Origin: Nakamurella leprariae
GTDB taxonomy: Bacteria; Actinomycetota; Actinomycetes; Mycobacteriales; Nakamurellaceae
Reading direction: 5' to 3'
NCBI RefSeq assembly: GCF_016918035.1
Contig: NZ_JAERWK010000010.1
Coordinates: 310,001 to 374,000 of the forward strand
DNA: 64,000 bases
Part shown: in pieces, positions 26,526 through 35,647 of the stretch
Position numbering within the stretch: position 1 is the stretch's first letter
Layout of the letters: each line of letters begins with the position of its first letter
Made by a program: the position numbers and the translations under genes
Notes under the pieces: model-generated
Seen by the model: only the letters and a program-made list of their open reading frames with translations
What the model was told of the DNA's origin: nothing
Databases searched by the model: none

Positions 26526-27704
26526 TCACGCGAACAGCTGCTGCAGCTGCTCGACGCTCAGGCCGGACGACAGGATGGCGTCTGCCGGCAGACTCGGCTC
26601 GCACTTGGGAGCCTTGGCGGGATCGGTCGAGTCCTCGATGATCTCGAGGTCGTAGGTGGACGGCTCGTCGTTCGGCAGGCCGTTCGCCGCAGCCAGCCCC
26701 TTGTGCAGCGCCACGGTCACGATCCAGTTGCGCGAGGACTCCGTGGCGATCTGGTAGCTCGGTTGGGCGTCCTTGTGCTCGTACCACAGGCAGGCGAACT
26801 CGTTGGAGTCGTTGGCACTCCACACCGGCAGAGGCTGGCCGGCCGCCTCGAAGGCGCGGATGCCACCCACCGAGCCGCCGCCGTAGTCGGCGACGATGCC
26901 GTCGATGGTGCCGTGCCTGGTGATCAGACCGGCCACCACCTGTTGGGTCTTGCCCGGTTCCCAGTCCGTCGACACCGGGCCGTCCTCGTTGAGCAGGGTC
27001 ACCTCCGGATGCTCCTGCACGGCTTCCACGACACCGTCGAACACGGTCTGGGAGTAGGAGTTCCCGGCGATGCCGCCGAGCATGACCAGGTTGCCCCGAC
27101 CGCCCATCTGATCGATCGTCCACTCGGCCAGGTTCCTGCCGTAGGTGTGGATGTCCTCGGACACGAAGTCCACGTAGTCGGTGCCGGGGGTGCCTCCAGG
27201 GGATCCCACGAACGGGACGACCTTGACACCGGCCGCGGTGGCCTTCTGGATGGTCGGCAGCAGCGCCTCGCCGCCGTCCACGAATGACACGATGACGTCG
27301 GCGCCCTGCGCGACCAGCGAGTTGACATCACTGATCGCCTTCTGGGTGTCGCCCTGCGCGTCGGTGTAGAGCACCTCGGTGATGTTCGGGCACTTCGCGG
27401 CCTCGGCCTCGAACAGCGCACGGGTGATCTTGCGCCACGAGTTGCCGCCGAAGCCGTCGGCCAGCGCGACGGTCAGCTCCTCGGTACCGCAGAAGGCAGA
27501 GATGTCCTGGATCTCCGACTGGGTACCGACGGTGCCGACGGTCACCGATGCGGTCGACGCGGACTGTGTGGCTCCGCCGGCAGCGCCGGTGTCCGCCGCC
27601 GGTGTGGTCGCGGTCGTCAGTGCTCCGGTCGAACAGGCGGTCGTGGTGACGGTCAGCGCCAACGCCAGGGCGGCGAGGCGGGACCGGGTGCTCTGGGGTC
27701 GCAT
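26526..27704 (-). CDS. ABC transporter substrate-binding lipoprotein
   Basis: 392 residues. The signal peptide ends in a lipobox-like TTTAC near residue 24, followed by a long Ala/Thr/Gly linker to about residue 70. The body is a type I periplasmic-binding fold: TVALADGFGGNSWRKITRALFEAE, SDVNSLVAQGADVIVSF and GIVADYGGGSVGGIRAFEAAG. It is the first gene of the importer operon, divergent from the esterase-BVMO operon. The ligand is unknown; the linked enzymes point to an alcohol, ketone or ester rather than an ordinary sugar. Confidence 0.87.
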   Translation of the reverse strand: MRPQSTRSRLAALALALTVTTTACSTGALTTATTPAADTGAAGGATQSASTASVTVGTVGTQSEIQDISAFCGTEELTVALADGFGGNSWRKITRALFEAEAAKCPNITEVLYTDAQGDTQKAISDVNSLVAQGADVIVSFVDGGEALLPTIQKATAAGVKVVPFVGSPGGTPGTDYVDFVSEDIHTYGRNLAEWTIDQMGGRGNLVMLGGIAGNSYSQTVFDGVVEAVQEHPEVTLLNEDGPVSTDWEPGKTQQVVAGLITRHGTIDGIVADYGGGSVGGIRAFEAAGQPLPVWSANDSNEFACLWYEHKDAQPSYQIATESSRNWIVTVALHKGLAAANGLPNDEPSTYDLEIIEDSTDPAKAPKCEPSLPADAILSSGLSVEQLQQLFA

Positions 27705-27812
27705 GTGTCTGCCACCTTCTCCTCGTCGAGATCACCGGTCGTCGTGGTTGTCCAGAACTCCGGTGGTGCCGGGAATTGTCGATCGGGGCAGGCTGGCGTG
27801 ACCGGCTCACCG

Positions 27813-27840
27813 TGAGACAGCGGTGCCTCAATCTGAGACA
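27813..27840. promoter_or_regulatory. Twin TGAGACA sites between divergent operons
   Basis: TGAGACA occurs at 27813-27819 and 27834-27840, 21 bp apart (two helical turns). The intervening TGCCTCA makes the first copy part of an interrupted inverted repeat. A third copy lies at 19484-19490. The spacing fits paired activator binding; the AcoR-like protein is the obvious candidate. Confidence 0.45.
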
Positions 27841-27940
27841 CCTGAGGCTCCGGACGGACCGGACGACGGAGGCTGGACCCACGCCGGGCGGCCGCGCAGG
27901 GACGTCGGCGGCTGGGGGCATCCGCAACGAGGAGGGCGCC

Positions 27941-28858
27941 GTGACAGGCACTGGACCGACCGACCTGCTGGGTCGGATGTACGCCGAGTGGACGGAGGAG
28001 TTCGTCGCGGCACCGCAGATGTCGCTGCCGGTGATGCGCTGGGTGTTCGAGGACTGGCAGCGGGCGACCGCGGAGCCGGAAGACGTGACCTACCAGAGCT
28101 GTTCGGTGGGAGGAGTCCCGGGCATCATGGTGACTCCGCTGGACGCCGATCCGAGCCAGGTGCTCGTCGTCCTGCACGGTGGCGGGTTCGCCCTGGGCTC
28201 GGCGGCCAGCCACCGGAAGCTGGCCGGTCACCTCGCCCGCCGGTGCGGCGTGCATGCGTTCGTCGCCGACTTCCGGCGCGCTCCGGAACATCCGTTCCCG
28301 GCCCAGATCGACGACGCCGACGCGGTGATGGACGGCCTGCTGGACCGCGGCATCGCACCGCAGGACATCACCCCGGTCGGGGACAGCGCCGGCGCCAGCA
28401 TCAGCATCGCGACCACCCTCCGACGAGGCGCGCAGGGCAAGGCGCTGCCCGGCCAGGTCATGGTCGTCTCGCCGTGGCTGGACATGCAGAACAGTGGCTC
28501 GACGATCGAGACCAACGACGCAACCGACTTCCTCATCGCGCGAGAGGGATTGCAGGGCAACATCGACCGGTACCTGTCGGGCGGCGCGAGTCCCACCGAT
28601 CCACTGGCCAACCCGTTGTTCGCCGACTTCACCGGCTTCCCTCGGCTGTACGTCACCGCCTCATCGGCGGAGTCCCTCTACGCCGACGCCACCCGATTGG
28701 TCGACCTGGCTCGGAAGGCCGGGGTGGACGTCACCTTCGAGCCGGTCGACGGCGAGCAGCACGTCTGGACGTTGCAGGCCGGACAGCACGCCCCCGCCGA
28801 CGCCTCCATCGAGCAGATGGCGGCCTGGTACCGGCGCGGCCGGACGGCCGGCCGTTGA
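27941..28858 (+). CDS. Alpha/beta hydrolase, hormone-sensitive-lipase family esterase
   Basis: 305 residues from the GTG 27941, with GAGGAGG upstream; the frame is open further up but without a ribosome site. Oxyanion-hole motif HGGGF is at 79-83, nucleophile GDSAG at 147-151 (Ser149), and the catalytic His in GEQHVW near 278. This is the family IV/HSL esterase layout. Next to a Baeyer-Villiger monooxygenase it should cleave the ester or lactone that enzyme produces. The same pairing occurs in cyclohexanone (chnB/chnC), steroid and acetone/butanone pathways. Confidence 0.9.
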   Translation: MTGTGPTDLLGRMYAEWTEEFVAAPQMSLPVMRWVFEDWQRATAEPEDVTYQSCSVGGVPGIMVTPLDADPSQVLVVLHGGGFALGSAASHRKLAGHLARRCGVHAFVADFRRAPEHPFPAQIDDADAVMDGLLDRGIAPQDITPVGDSAGASISIATTLRRGAQGKALPGQVMVVSPWLDMQNSGSTIETNDATDFLIAREGLQGNIDRYLSGGASPTDPLANPLFADFTGFPRLYVTASSAESLYADATRLVDLARKAGVDVTFEPVDGEQHVWTLQAGQHAPADASIEQMAAWYRRGRTAGR

Positions 28859-28896
28859 ACCCGAACCCTTCGTCCCGTTCCCCGGAAGGAACTGAC

Positions 28897-30570
28897 ATGT
28901 CCGCAGTTGCTCATGACCCGTCCGCGCACCCCGGCCAGTTCGGCACCGACTACGACGCCGTGGTGATCGGAGCGGGATTCTCCGGACTGGCCATGCTGCA
29001 CCACCTCCGCGAGATCGGCCTGCGGACCATCGTGCTGGAGGGCGAGGAAGACCTCGGCGGAACCTGGTGGGTGAACCGGTATCCCGGCGTCCGGACCGAC
29101 AGCGAGTACAGCTACTACTCGTTCTCCTTCTCCAAGGAGGTGCGGGACGAGTGGACCTGGAGCGAGCGGTACCCGTCCGGCCCGGAGGTGCTCGCCTACC
29201 TGCGTTTCGTGGCCGACCGGCTCGACCTGCGCAAGGACATCCGGTTCGACTCCCGGGTGCAGTCGGCCACCTACGACGAGGACCGCAACCTGTGGCTGGT
29301 GCAGCTGCAGGACGGTCAGAGCGTCACGACGCACTACCTGGTCAGCGCCATGGGCGTGCTGTCGCAGCCGATCCTGCCGGACATCCCCGGCATCGAGAGC
29401 TTCCGGGGCGAGGTGCACCACACCGCCCAGTGGCCGCGCGAGGGCGTCGACCTGGCGGGCAAGCGGGTGGGCCTGATCGGCCTGGGTGCCTCCGGCATCC
29501 AGGTGGTGCCGGTCGTCGCGCCGCTGGCGGGTGAGTTCTTCGTGTTCCAGCGCACGCCCAACTACGTGGTGGAGACCACCAACTCGCCGGTGTCCGAGGC
29601 GGACATGCAGTGGCTGCGCGAGCACTACGACGAGGTGTACGAGCAGGCCGCCAACCATCCGTTCGGTGTCGCCATGCAGCCTGCCGAGCACGGCGCCCTG
29701 GAGGTCGACGCCCAGCGGCGTCGCGAGATCTTCGAGAGCAAGTGGAACGAGGGCGGTTTCCACTTCGCCAACGAATGCTTCAACGACCTGGCCACGAACC
29801 ACGAGTCGAGCGAGCTGGCGTCCGAGTTCATCCGGTCGAAGATCCGCGAGATCGTCCGCGACCCGGCCACTGCGGAACTGCTCAGCCCGCGCGGCTACTC
29901 GTTCAACGGCAAGCGGGTGCCCACCGGCCACGGCTACTACGACGCGTTCAACCTGGAGCACGTCCACCTCATCGACACGCAGTCGACACCGATCTCCGCG
30001 ATCACGCCCGCCGGCGTCCGGGTCGGTGACACCGAGTACCCGTTGGACGTCCTCATCTTCGCGACCGGCTTCGACGCGATGACCGGCACCCTCACGAAGA
30101 TCGACATCGTGGGTCGCGGCGGCCGGACGCTCCGGGACAAGTGGCAGCAGGACGGCCTGAAGTCCAACCTCGGCATCAACGCCAACGGCTTCCCCAACTT
30201 CTTCATGTCCCTGGGCCCGCAGACGCCGTACTCCAATCTGATCGTGCCGATCCAGCTCGGCGCGCAGTGGTTGCAGCGGGCGCTGCGGTGGGCGCAGGAG
30301 CACGATCTGGACTACTTCGAGGCCACCCCGGAGTCGGAGGAGTGGTGGCGGCAGGAGACCGAGCGCACCGGGCGAGCCACGGTGATGTACACCGAGGGCA
30401 AGAAGGCCAAGGCCTGGTTCCTCGGTGAGAACGTGCCCGGCAAACCCGAGGAGTTCCAGGTCTACATGGGCGGCGGTCAGGTCTACCAGGCCTACTGCCG
30501 AGAGCTCGAGGCCGACGACTACGCGGCGTTGCGGCACCGCGCCGAGCGGAACGCCGCGGTCGGAGTCTGA
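28897..30570 (+). CDS. Baeyer-Villiger monooxygenase (type I, FAD/NADPH)
   Basis: 557 residues from the ATG 28897, with GGAAGGA six bases upstream. Two Rossmann motifs (GAGFSG 25-30, GLGASG 195-200) flank the exact BVMO fingerprint F-x-G-x3-H-x3-W-P at 169-180. GTWWVNRYPGVRTDSE and FATGFD are also typical of the cyclohexanone/phenylacetone monooxygenase group. The enzyme inserts oxygen next to a ketone to give an ester or lactone. The substrate cannot be fixed, but an SDR alcohol dehydrogenase, esterase, iron-ADH and ALDH in the same cluster match a cycloalkanone route. Confidence 0.95.
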   Translation: MSAVAHDPSAHPGQFGTDYDAVVIGAGFSGLAMLHHLREIGLRTIVLEGEEDLGGTWWVNRYPGVRTDSEYSYYSFSFSKEVRDEWTWSERYPSGPEVLAYLRFVADRLDLRKDIRFDSRVQSATYDEDRNLWLVQLQDGQSVTTHYLVSAMGVLSQPILPDIPGIESFRGEVHHTAQWPREGVDLAGKRVGLIGLGASGIQVVPVVAPLAGEFFVFQRTPNYVVETTNSPVSEADMQWLREHYDEVYEQAANHPFGVAMQPAEHGALEVDAQRRREIFESKWNEGGFHFANECFNDLATNHESSELASEFIRSKIREIVRDPATAELLSPRGYSFNGKRVPTGHGYYDAFNLEHVHLIDTQSTPISAITPAGVRVGDTEYPLDVLIFATGFDAMTGTLTKIDIVGRGGRTLRDKWQQDGLKSNLGINANGFPNFFMSLGPQTPYSNLIVPIQLGAQWLQRALRWAQEHDLDYFEATPESEEWWRQETERTGRATVMYTEGKKAKAWFLGENVPGKPEEFQVYMGGGQVYQAYCRELEADDYAALRHRAERNAAVGV

Positions 30571-30663
30571 CCGCGGTCGCCGGGACGACGCAGTCCCCGG
30601 CGGGGGCCCCACGAGTCAGCGGTGTCCCCGCCGGACCGGATGGGCAGGGAACAGGAGGAAGCA

Positions 30664-31434
30664 GTGGAACGCCTGCAGGGCAAACGAGCGCTGATCACCG
30701 GGGCCGGATCGGGCATGGGCCGCGCCACCGCCGAGTTGTTCGGCCGGCACGGCGCGGCCGTGGCCGTCACCGATCTCGATGACGCCAAGGTCTCCGAGGT
30801 CGCCGCCGGTATCACTGATGCCGGTGGTACCGCCGCGGCCTGGCGGATGGATGTCAGCGATGAGTCCGATGTCCGGCGATGTGTCGACGAGGCCGCCGAT
30901 CGCTTCGACGGATTGGACATCCTGATCAACTGCGCTGGGATCATCGGGGTCGACAAGCCGACCCACGAGGTGTCCGAGGCGGATTGGGACGCGGTGTTCG
31001 CCGTCGACGTCAAAGGCGTCTTCTTCGCCACCAAGGCCGCCGTGCCGCATTTCCTGACCGCGGGGGGCGGGGCGATCGTCAACTTCTCGTCGATCTACGG
31101 TCTCGTCGGCAACGACGAGTTCACGCCGTACCACGTCGCCAAGGGCGCCGTGAACATGCAGACCAAGCAGGACGCCGCCAGCTACGGCCGGCACAACATC
31201 CGGGTCAACGCGGTGAATCCGTCGACCGTCCTGACCCCGCTCGTGGAAGGCATCGCCGCCGACTATCCCGGGGGCCTGCCGGCGTACGAGGAGATGATGA
31301 CCGCGCACCAATCACTGCGCCGGCTGGGCCGTCCGATCGACGTCGCCCATGCCGTCCTCTTCCTGGCCTCCGACGAGGCCAGTTGGATCACCGGCGTCAC
31401 GCTGCCCGTGGACGGCGGCTACACCGCGCGGTAG
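30664..31434 (+). CDS. SDR oxidoreductase, second copy
   Basis: 256 residues from the GTG 30664, with AGGAGGAA upstream. TGAGSGMG, NCAGI, NFSSIYG and YHVAKGA give a complete SDR active site. DEASWITGVTLPVDGGY closes the protein as in the cyclopentanol-dehydrogenase-like group. It is the third gene of the esterase-BVMO operon. A second alcohol dehydrogenase here might handle the other enantiomer, the alcohol released by the esterase, or the initial substrate alcohol. Confidence 0.87.
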   Translation: MERLQGKRALITGAGSGMGRATAELFGRHGAAVAVTDLDDAKVSEVAAGITDAGGTAAAWRMDVSDESDVRRCVDEAADRFDGLDILINCAGIIGVDKPTHEVSEADWDAVFAVDVKGVFFATKAAVPHFLTAGGGAIVNFSSIYGLVGNDEFTPYHVAKGAVNMQTKQDAASYGRHNIRVNAVNPSTVLTPLVEGIAADYPGGLPAYEEMMTAHQSLRRLGRPIDVAHAVLFLASDEASWITGVTLPVDGGYTAR

Positions 31435-31467
31435 CACAGTGTCGTGCGGTCGGTCGTGCGGTCCGGT

Positions 31468-31483
31468 CGGTGGTGCACCACCG
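31468..31483. terminator. Palindrome after the SDR gene, possible terminator
   Basis: CGGTGGTGCACCACCG is a perfect 16-bp palindrome 34 bp after the stop, between the convergent SDR and small membrane protein genes. There is no T-tract. Confidence 0.35.
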
Positions 31484-31519
31484 GGCCGCCCGACCGCCAC
31501 GACGAGCTCGAGGACGGCT

Positions 31520-31810
31520 TCAGCCGCCGGGCAGCAGCACCGCGAGCGCGACGGCCACGACCGCCGCGAGCGCGCCGAGGATGCCGACCACGAACGCCCA
31601 GCCGTGGCGGCGCCCGCCGAGCGCGACGATCCCGGCCAGCACCGCGATGACCGCGGGGAACGCGATCCGCTGACCCTTGGCCGAGTCGGCGACGGCCCGC
31701 GGGGTGCCTTCGATCGAGAACCCGAGGATCAGCGCCAGCAGCAGCACCACCACGCCGGTACAGCAGGCCAGCAGTCCCAGAGCGACCGTCGGGGTCTCAC
31801 GTCGCGCCAT
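31520..31810 (-). CDS. Small membrane protein of unknown function
   Basis: 96 residues from the ATG 31810, with GAGAGGA nine bases upstream. There are three hydrophobic segments (about residues 9-31, 50-64 and 71-93) separated by short charged loops (PRAVADSAKGQR, GGRRHGW). It resembles the DUF4190-like or generic actinobacterial three-span proteins, but I do not recognise a family. It lies downstream of the helicase gene on the same strand. Confidence 0.6.
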   Translation of the reverse strand: MARRETPTVALGLLACCTGVVVLLLALILGFSIEGTPRAVADSAKGQRIAFPAVIAVLAGIVALGGRRHGWAFVVGILGALAAVVAVALAVLLPGG

Positions 31811-31901
31811 GTGCGGGTCCTCTCCGTCAGCGGGCACCGGTGCGGGCCGCGGAGGTGTCGGAGCCGGCCCGTCGTGATGGCGACGAGCCGGCCCCGCTGC
31901 G

Positions 31902-33431
31902 TCAGTTGGTGGCGAACCCGGCCAGCACCGGGTGGCCCGGCTGCACCGAGGTGGTCGGCGCGCTGATGCCGGCCTTGTTCATCAGCGTGCGCACCTCGGC
32001 GGCCTGCTCGGGCAGCATCAGGGTGACGACCTGACCGGCGGCGCCGGCCCGGGCGGTGCGGCCGGAGCGGTGCAGGTACGCCTTGTGCTCGGCCGGTGGA
32101 TCGACGTGCACGACGAGGGTGACGTCGTCGACATGGATGCCGCGGGCGGCGATGTCGGTGGCGACCAGCACGCTGGCCTCGCCGGAGGCGAACGCGGCCA
32201 GGTTCCGCTCCCGGGCGTTCTGCGACAGGTTGCCGTGCAGGTCGACCGCGGGGATGCCGTGCTTGGTGAGCGTGGCGGCCAGCTTGCGGGCACCGTACTT
32301 GGTGCGGGTGAACAGCAGTCGGCGTCCGCGGCCGGCGGCCAGCTCGCGGACCACCTGCGCGCGGTCCTCCTTGCTCACCGCGAGCACGTGGTGGCTCATG
32401 GCCGCGACCGGGGAGGTCTCGCCGTCGACCGCGTGCACGGCCGGGTCGGTGAGGAAGTCGTTCACCAGCACCGAGATGCCGTTGTCCAGGGTGGCCGAGA
32501 ACAGCAGCCGCTGGCCGCCCGGCGCGGTGGCGCGCAGCAGCCGCCGGACCGCGGGCAGGAAGCCGAGATCGGCCATGTGGTCGGCCTCGTCGAGCACCGT
32601 GATCTGCACGTCGGCCATGGTGACGTCGCCGCGGGTGATGAGGTCCTCGAGCCGGCCCGGGCAGGCGATGACGATGTCGACGCCGCCGCGCAGCGCCTGT
32701 GTCTGGTTGCCGTAGCCCACACCGCCGAACACGGTCATGGTGCGCAGGCCGGCCGCCTGGGCCAGCGGGTCGACGGTGCGGTGCACCTGCAGGGCCAGCT
32801 CGCGGGTCGGCACCAGCACCAGACCGCGGGGGCGGCCGGCGGTGCGGCGGCGGCCTTCGGCGGCGAGCCGGGCGACCAGCGGGATGGCGAAGGCGATGGT
32901 CTTGCCCGAGCCGGTGCGACCGCGGCCCAGCACGTCCCGGCCCTGCAGCGACGCGGGCAGCGTCACCGCCTGGATCGGGAACGCCGAGGTGGCGCCCAGC
33001 CCGGCCAGCGGCGCGAGCAGCGGGGCGGGCACCCCGAGGTCGGTGAACGAGGCACCCGCCGCCGGGGTGCTCGCGCTGGTCGCGGTGTCGGCGTGCGGCA
33101 CGGCGGCCGGGTCGACGGCGAAGATCGGGGTCGGCGCGGTGCCGGCCGGGCGGGCGTGCTGCGCACCCGGGGTGCGGGCTGCGCCCGAGCCACCGCGACG
33201 GCGGCGCCGCGGCGCGGACGACCGGCCGGTCGTGATGTCGCGAGTGGAGTCGGTGCGGGCAGGATCGGTGCGGACGCTGTCGCCGCGGCCCTGGTGACCG
33301 GCGCCACGGCCGGCGTTCCCGCCGGCAGCGGCGGTGCCGGTGCCGGTGCGGCCGCCGCGGCGGGCGTCGCCGGTCGCGGGGCGGGCGCCCTGGCTGGTCT
33401 GGGTACGCCGGGGCGCGTTCTGGTTCGTCAT
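31902..33431 (-). CDS. DEAD-box ATP-dependent RNA helicase
   Basis: 509 residues from the ATG 33431, with GAGGA upstream. The first ~100 residues are a basic, disordered Arg/Gly/Thr-rich region, probably RNA-binding. The helicase core follows: Q motif near FPIQAVTLP, Walker A GRTGSGKT, PTRELA, DEAD in VLDEADHM, SAT in LFSATLD, and HRSGRTARAG (motif VI). This is the RhlE/DeaD-type helicase used in ribosome assembly and cold adaptation. A duplicate of its last ~15 codons lies decayed at 15432-15486. Confidence 0.92.
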   Translation of the reverse strand: MTNQNAPRRTQTSQGARPATGDARRGGRTGTGTAAAGGNAGRGAGHQGRGDSVRTDPARTDSTRDITTGRSSAPRRRRRGGSGAARTPGAQHARPAGTAPTPIFAVDPAAVPHADTATSASTPAAGASFTDLGVPAPLLAPLAGLGATSAFPIQAVTLPASLQGRDVLGRGRTGSGKTIAFAIPLVARLAAEGRRRTAGRPRGLVLVPTRELALQVHRTVDPLAQAAGLRTMTVFGGVGYGNQTQALRGGVDIVIACPGRLEDLITRGDVTMADVQITVLDEADHMADLGFLPAVRRLLRATAPGGQRLLFSATLDNGISVLVNDFLTDPAVHAVDGETSPVAAMSHHVLAVSKEDRAQVVRELAAGRGRRLLFTRTKYGARKLAATLTKHGIPAVDLHGNLSQNARERNLAAFASGEASVLVATDIAARGIHVDDVTLVVHVDPPAEHKAYLHRSGRTARAGAAGQVVTLMLPEQAAEVRTLMNKAGISAPTTSVQPGHPVLAGFATN

Positions 33432-33634
33432 GTGTCCTCGTCCGGTGCCGTGCTCGGGTGCCGCGTGCGCGACTCCCGGCGGGCACGCCCGCGGGAGCAG
33501 GCGTGAAGGAGGGACACCGGCACTGGCATCGATTCGGCAACGGCCGCAGACGTGCGTGACGCACATCAACCGGTTCAGTCTACGGTGCGCCGACCTCGCT
33601 GCGGCTCGCGGCCACGCGCGACCCGGTCACAGGC

Positions 33635-35647
33635 TCACACCTCGTCGAGCACCGCCCCGGCGAACTGCGCCTGGTACAGCCGGGCGTAGGCGCCGCCGAG
33701 CTCGACCAGTTCCTCGTGGCTGCCCTGCTCGACGATGCGGCCGTGCTCCATCACCAGGATGACGTCGGCGTCGCGGATGGTCGACAGCCGGTGCGCGATG
33801 ACGAAACTCGTCCGGTCGCTGCGCAGTGCGGCCATGGCCCGCTGCACCTGCACCTCGGTGCGGGTGTCCACCGAGGACGTCGCCTCGTCCAGGATCAGCA
33901 GCGACGGATCGGCCAGGAACGCCCGGGCGATGGTGAGCAGCTGCCGTTCGCCGGCGGACAGGCTGCCCTCGTCGTCGTTGATCCGGGTCTCGAACCCGTC
34001 CGGCAGGGCGTGCGCGAACCGGTCCACGAACGCCGCGGTGGCCGCCGCCCGGATCTGCTCGTCGGTGGCGCCCGGCCGGCCGTAGCCGATGTTCTCGGCG
34101 ATGGTGCCGTCGAACAGCCAGGTGTCCTGCAGCACCATGCCGATCCGGGACCGCAGGTCGTGCCGGGTCATCGACGCGATGTCGACGCCGTCCAGCGTGA
34201 TGCGGCCGCCGTCCAGTTCGTAGTACCGCATGATCAGATTGACCAGCGTGGTCTTGCCGGCCCCGGTCGGACCGACGATCGCCACGGTCTGCCCGGGCCG
34301 CGCGGTGAGCGACAGATGCTCGATGAGCGGCTGGTCGGGCCGGTAGGAGAACGACACGTCCTCGAACCGGACCTCGCCCTTCGGGTCGGCCACGGTGGCC
34401 GGCTGCTGCGACTCCGGGATCTGCTCCTGCTCGTCGAGCAGCTCGAACACCCGCTCCGCGGAGGCGACGCCGGACTGCATGACGTTGGCCATGGTGGCCA
34501 GCTGGGTCAGCGGCTGGGTGAACTGGCGGGAGTACTGGATGAATGCCTGCACGTCGCCCAGGCTCATCGACCCCGACGCCACCCGCAGCCCGCCGACCAC
34601 GGCGATGGCCACGTAGGTCAGGTTCCCGACGAACAGCATCGCCGGCATGATGATCCCCGAGGTGAACTGGGCCAGGAACGACGACCGGGTCAGTTCCGCG
34701 TTCTTCGCGTCGAACTCGGCCTGGACCTGCTGGCGGCGGCCGAACACCTGGACCAGCGCGTGCCCGGTGAACGCCTCCTCGACCTGACCGTTCAGCTCCC
34801 CGGTGGTGCGCCACTGCCGCACGAACATCGGCTGCGACCGCTTGGCGATGAGCGCGGTGATGACCAGCGACAGCGGGATGGCGACCAGCGCGACCAGGGC
34901 CAGCAGCGGCGAGATCGACAGCATCATGATCAGCACGCCGACCACGGTGAGCAGCGAGGTCAGCACCTGGGACAGCGTCTGCTGCAACGACTGCGAGATG
35001 TTGTCGATGTCGTTGGTGACCCGGCTGAGCACCTCGCCGCGGGGCCGGCCGTCGAAGTACTTCAGCGGCAGCCGGTGCACCTTGGCCTCGACCGACTGCC
35101 GCAGCCGCAGCACGGCCCGGTTCACCACGGTGTTGAGCAGGTGGGCCTGGGCCCAGGCGAAGAGCGAGGACGCCAGGTACAGCCCCAGCACGATGAGCAG
35201 GATGCGGCCGAGCGCGCCGAAGTCGATGCCCTGCCCGGGCACGATCCGCATGCCGGAGAGCAGGTCGGCGAAGGTGTCGTTGCCGGAGGCCCGGGCCTGC
35301 GCGATGGCCTGGGCCTGGGTGATGCCGGCCGGCAACTGCAGGGACAGCACCCCTTCGAAGATGACGTCGGTGGCCCGGCCCAGCACCCACGGGCCGAGCA
35401 CGCTGAGCGCCACGCTGACCGCGCCGAGCAGGATCACGAACGTCATGACCACCCGGTCCGGGCGCAGCAGCCCGAGCAGCCGCTTGGCCGACGGGCCGAA
35501 CTGCAGCGCCTTCTCGGCCGGCATGCCCATACCGGGGCGACCGCCCATGGGAGGGCGAGGCGCCGCGGGGCGGGCCGGCGCCTCGGCCGGCTGGTCGGCC
35601 GGCTCATCGGCCGGTGACGCGGCCGCCGGCTCCTTGGTCGTGCTCAC
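33635..35647 (-). CDS. ABC exporter half-transporter, consensus ATPase site
   Basis: 670 residues from a GTG overlapping the stop of the partner gene (GTGA). A Pro/Ala-rich N-terminal tail (~60 residues) precedes six membrane spans of the type I exporter fold and a full ATPase domain: Walker A GPTGAGKTT, signature LSAGERQLL, Walker B LLILDEATSSVD. Combined with the upstream protein, whose Walker B is altered, it forms a heterodimeric exporter of the BmrCD/TM287-288 type, exporting drugs, lipids or peptides. Confidence 0.9.
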   Translation of the reverse strand: MSTTKEPAAASPADEPADQPAEAPARPAAPRPPMGGRPGMGMPAEKALQFGPSAKRLLGLLRPDRVVMTFVILLGAVSVALSVLGPWVLGRATDVIFEGVLSLQLPAGITQAQAIAQARASGNDTFADLLSGMRIVPGQGIDFGALGRILLIVLGLYLASSLFAWAQAHLLNTVVNRAVLRLRQSVEAKVHRLPLKYFDGRPRGEVLSRVTNDIDNISQSLQQTLSQVLTSLLTVVGVLIMMLSISPLLALVALVAIPLSLVITALIAKRSQPMFVRQWRTTGELNGQVEEAFTGHALVQVFGRRQQVQAEFDAKNAELTRSSFLAQFTSGIIMPAMLFVGNLTYVAIAVVGGLRVASGSMSLGDVQAFIQYSRQFTQPLTQLATMANVMQSGVASAERVFELLDEQEQIPESQQPATVADPKGEVRFEDVSFSYRPDQPLIEHLSLTARPGQTVAIVGPTGAGKTTLVNLIMRYYELDGGRITLDGVDIASMTRHDLRSRIGMVLQDTWLFDGTIAENIGYGRPGATDEQIRAAATAAFVDRFAHALPDGFETRINDDEGSLSAGERQLLTIARAFLADPSLLILDEATSSVDTRTEVQVQRAMAALRSDRTSFVIAHRLSTIRDADVILVMEHGRIVEQGSHEELVELGGAYARLYQAQFAGAVLDEV

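Noticed and set aside
26313-27287. A 324-codon plus-strand frame over the binding-protein gene
   Set aside because: It lies fully antisense to a well-supported lipoprotein gene and has shadow composition.
19400-28000. Sigma54 promoters (-24/-12) for the AcoR-like activator
   Set aside because: No convincing TGGCAC-N5-TTGC pattern was seen in the cluster's intergenic regions, and the activator lacks GAFTGA.
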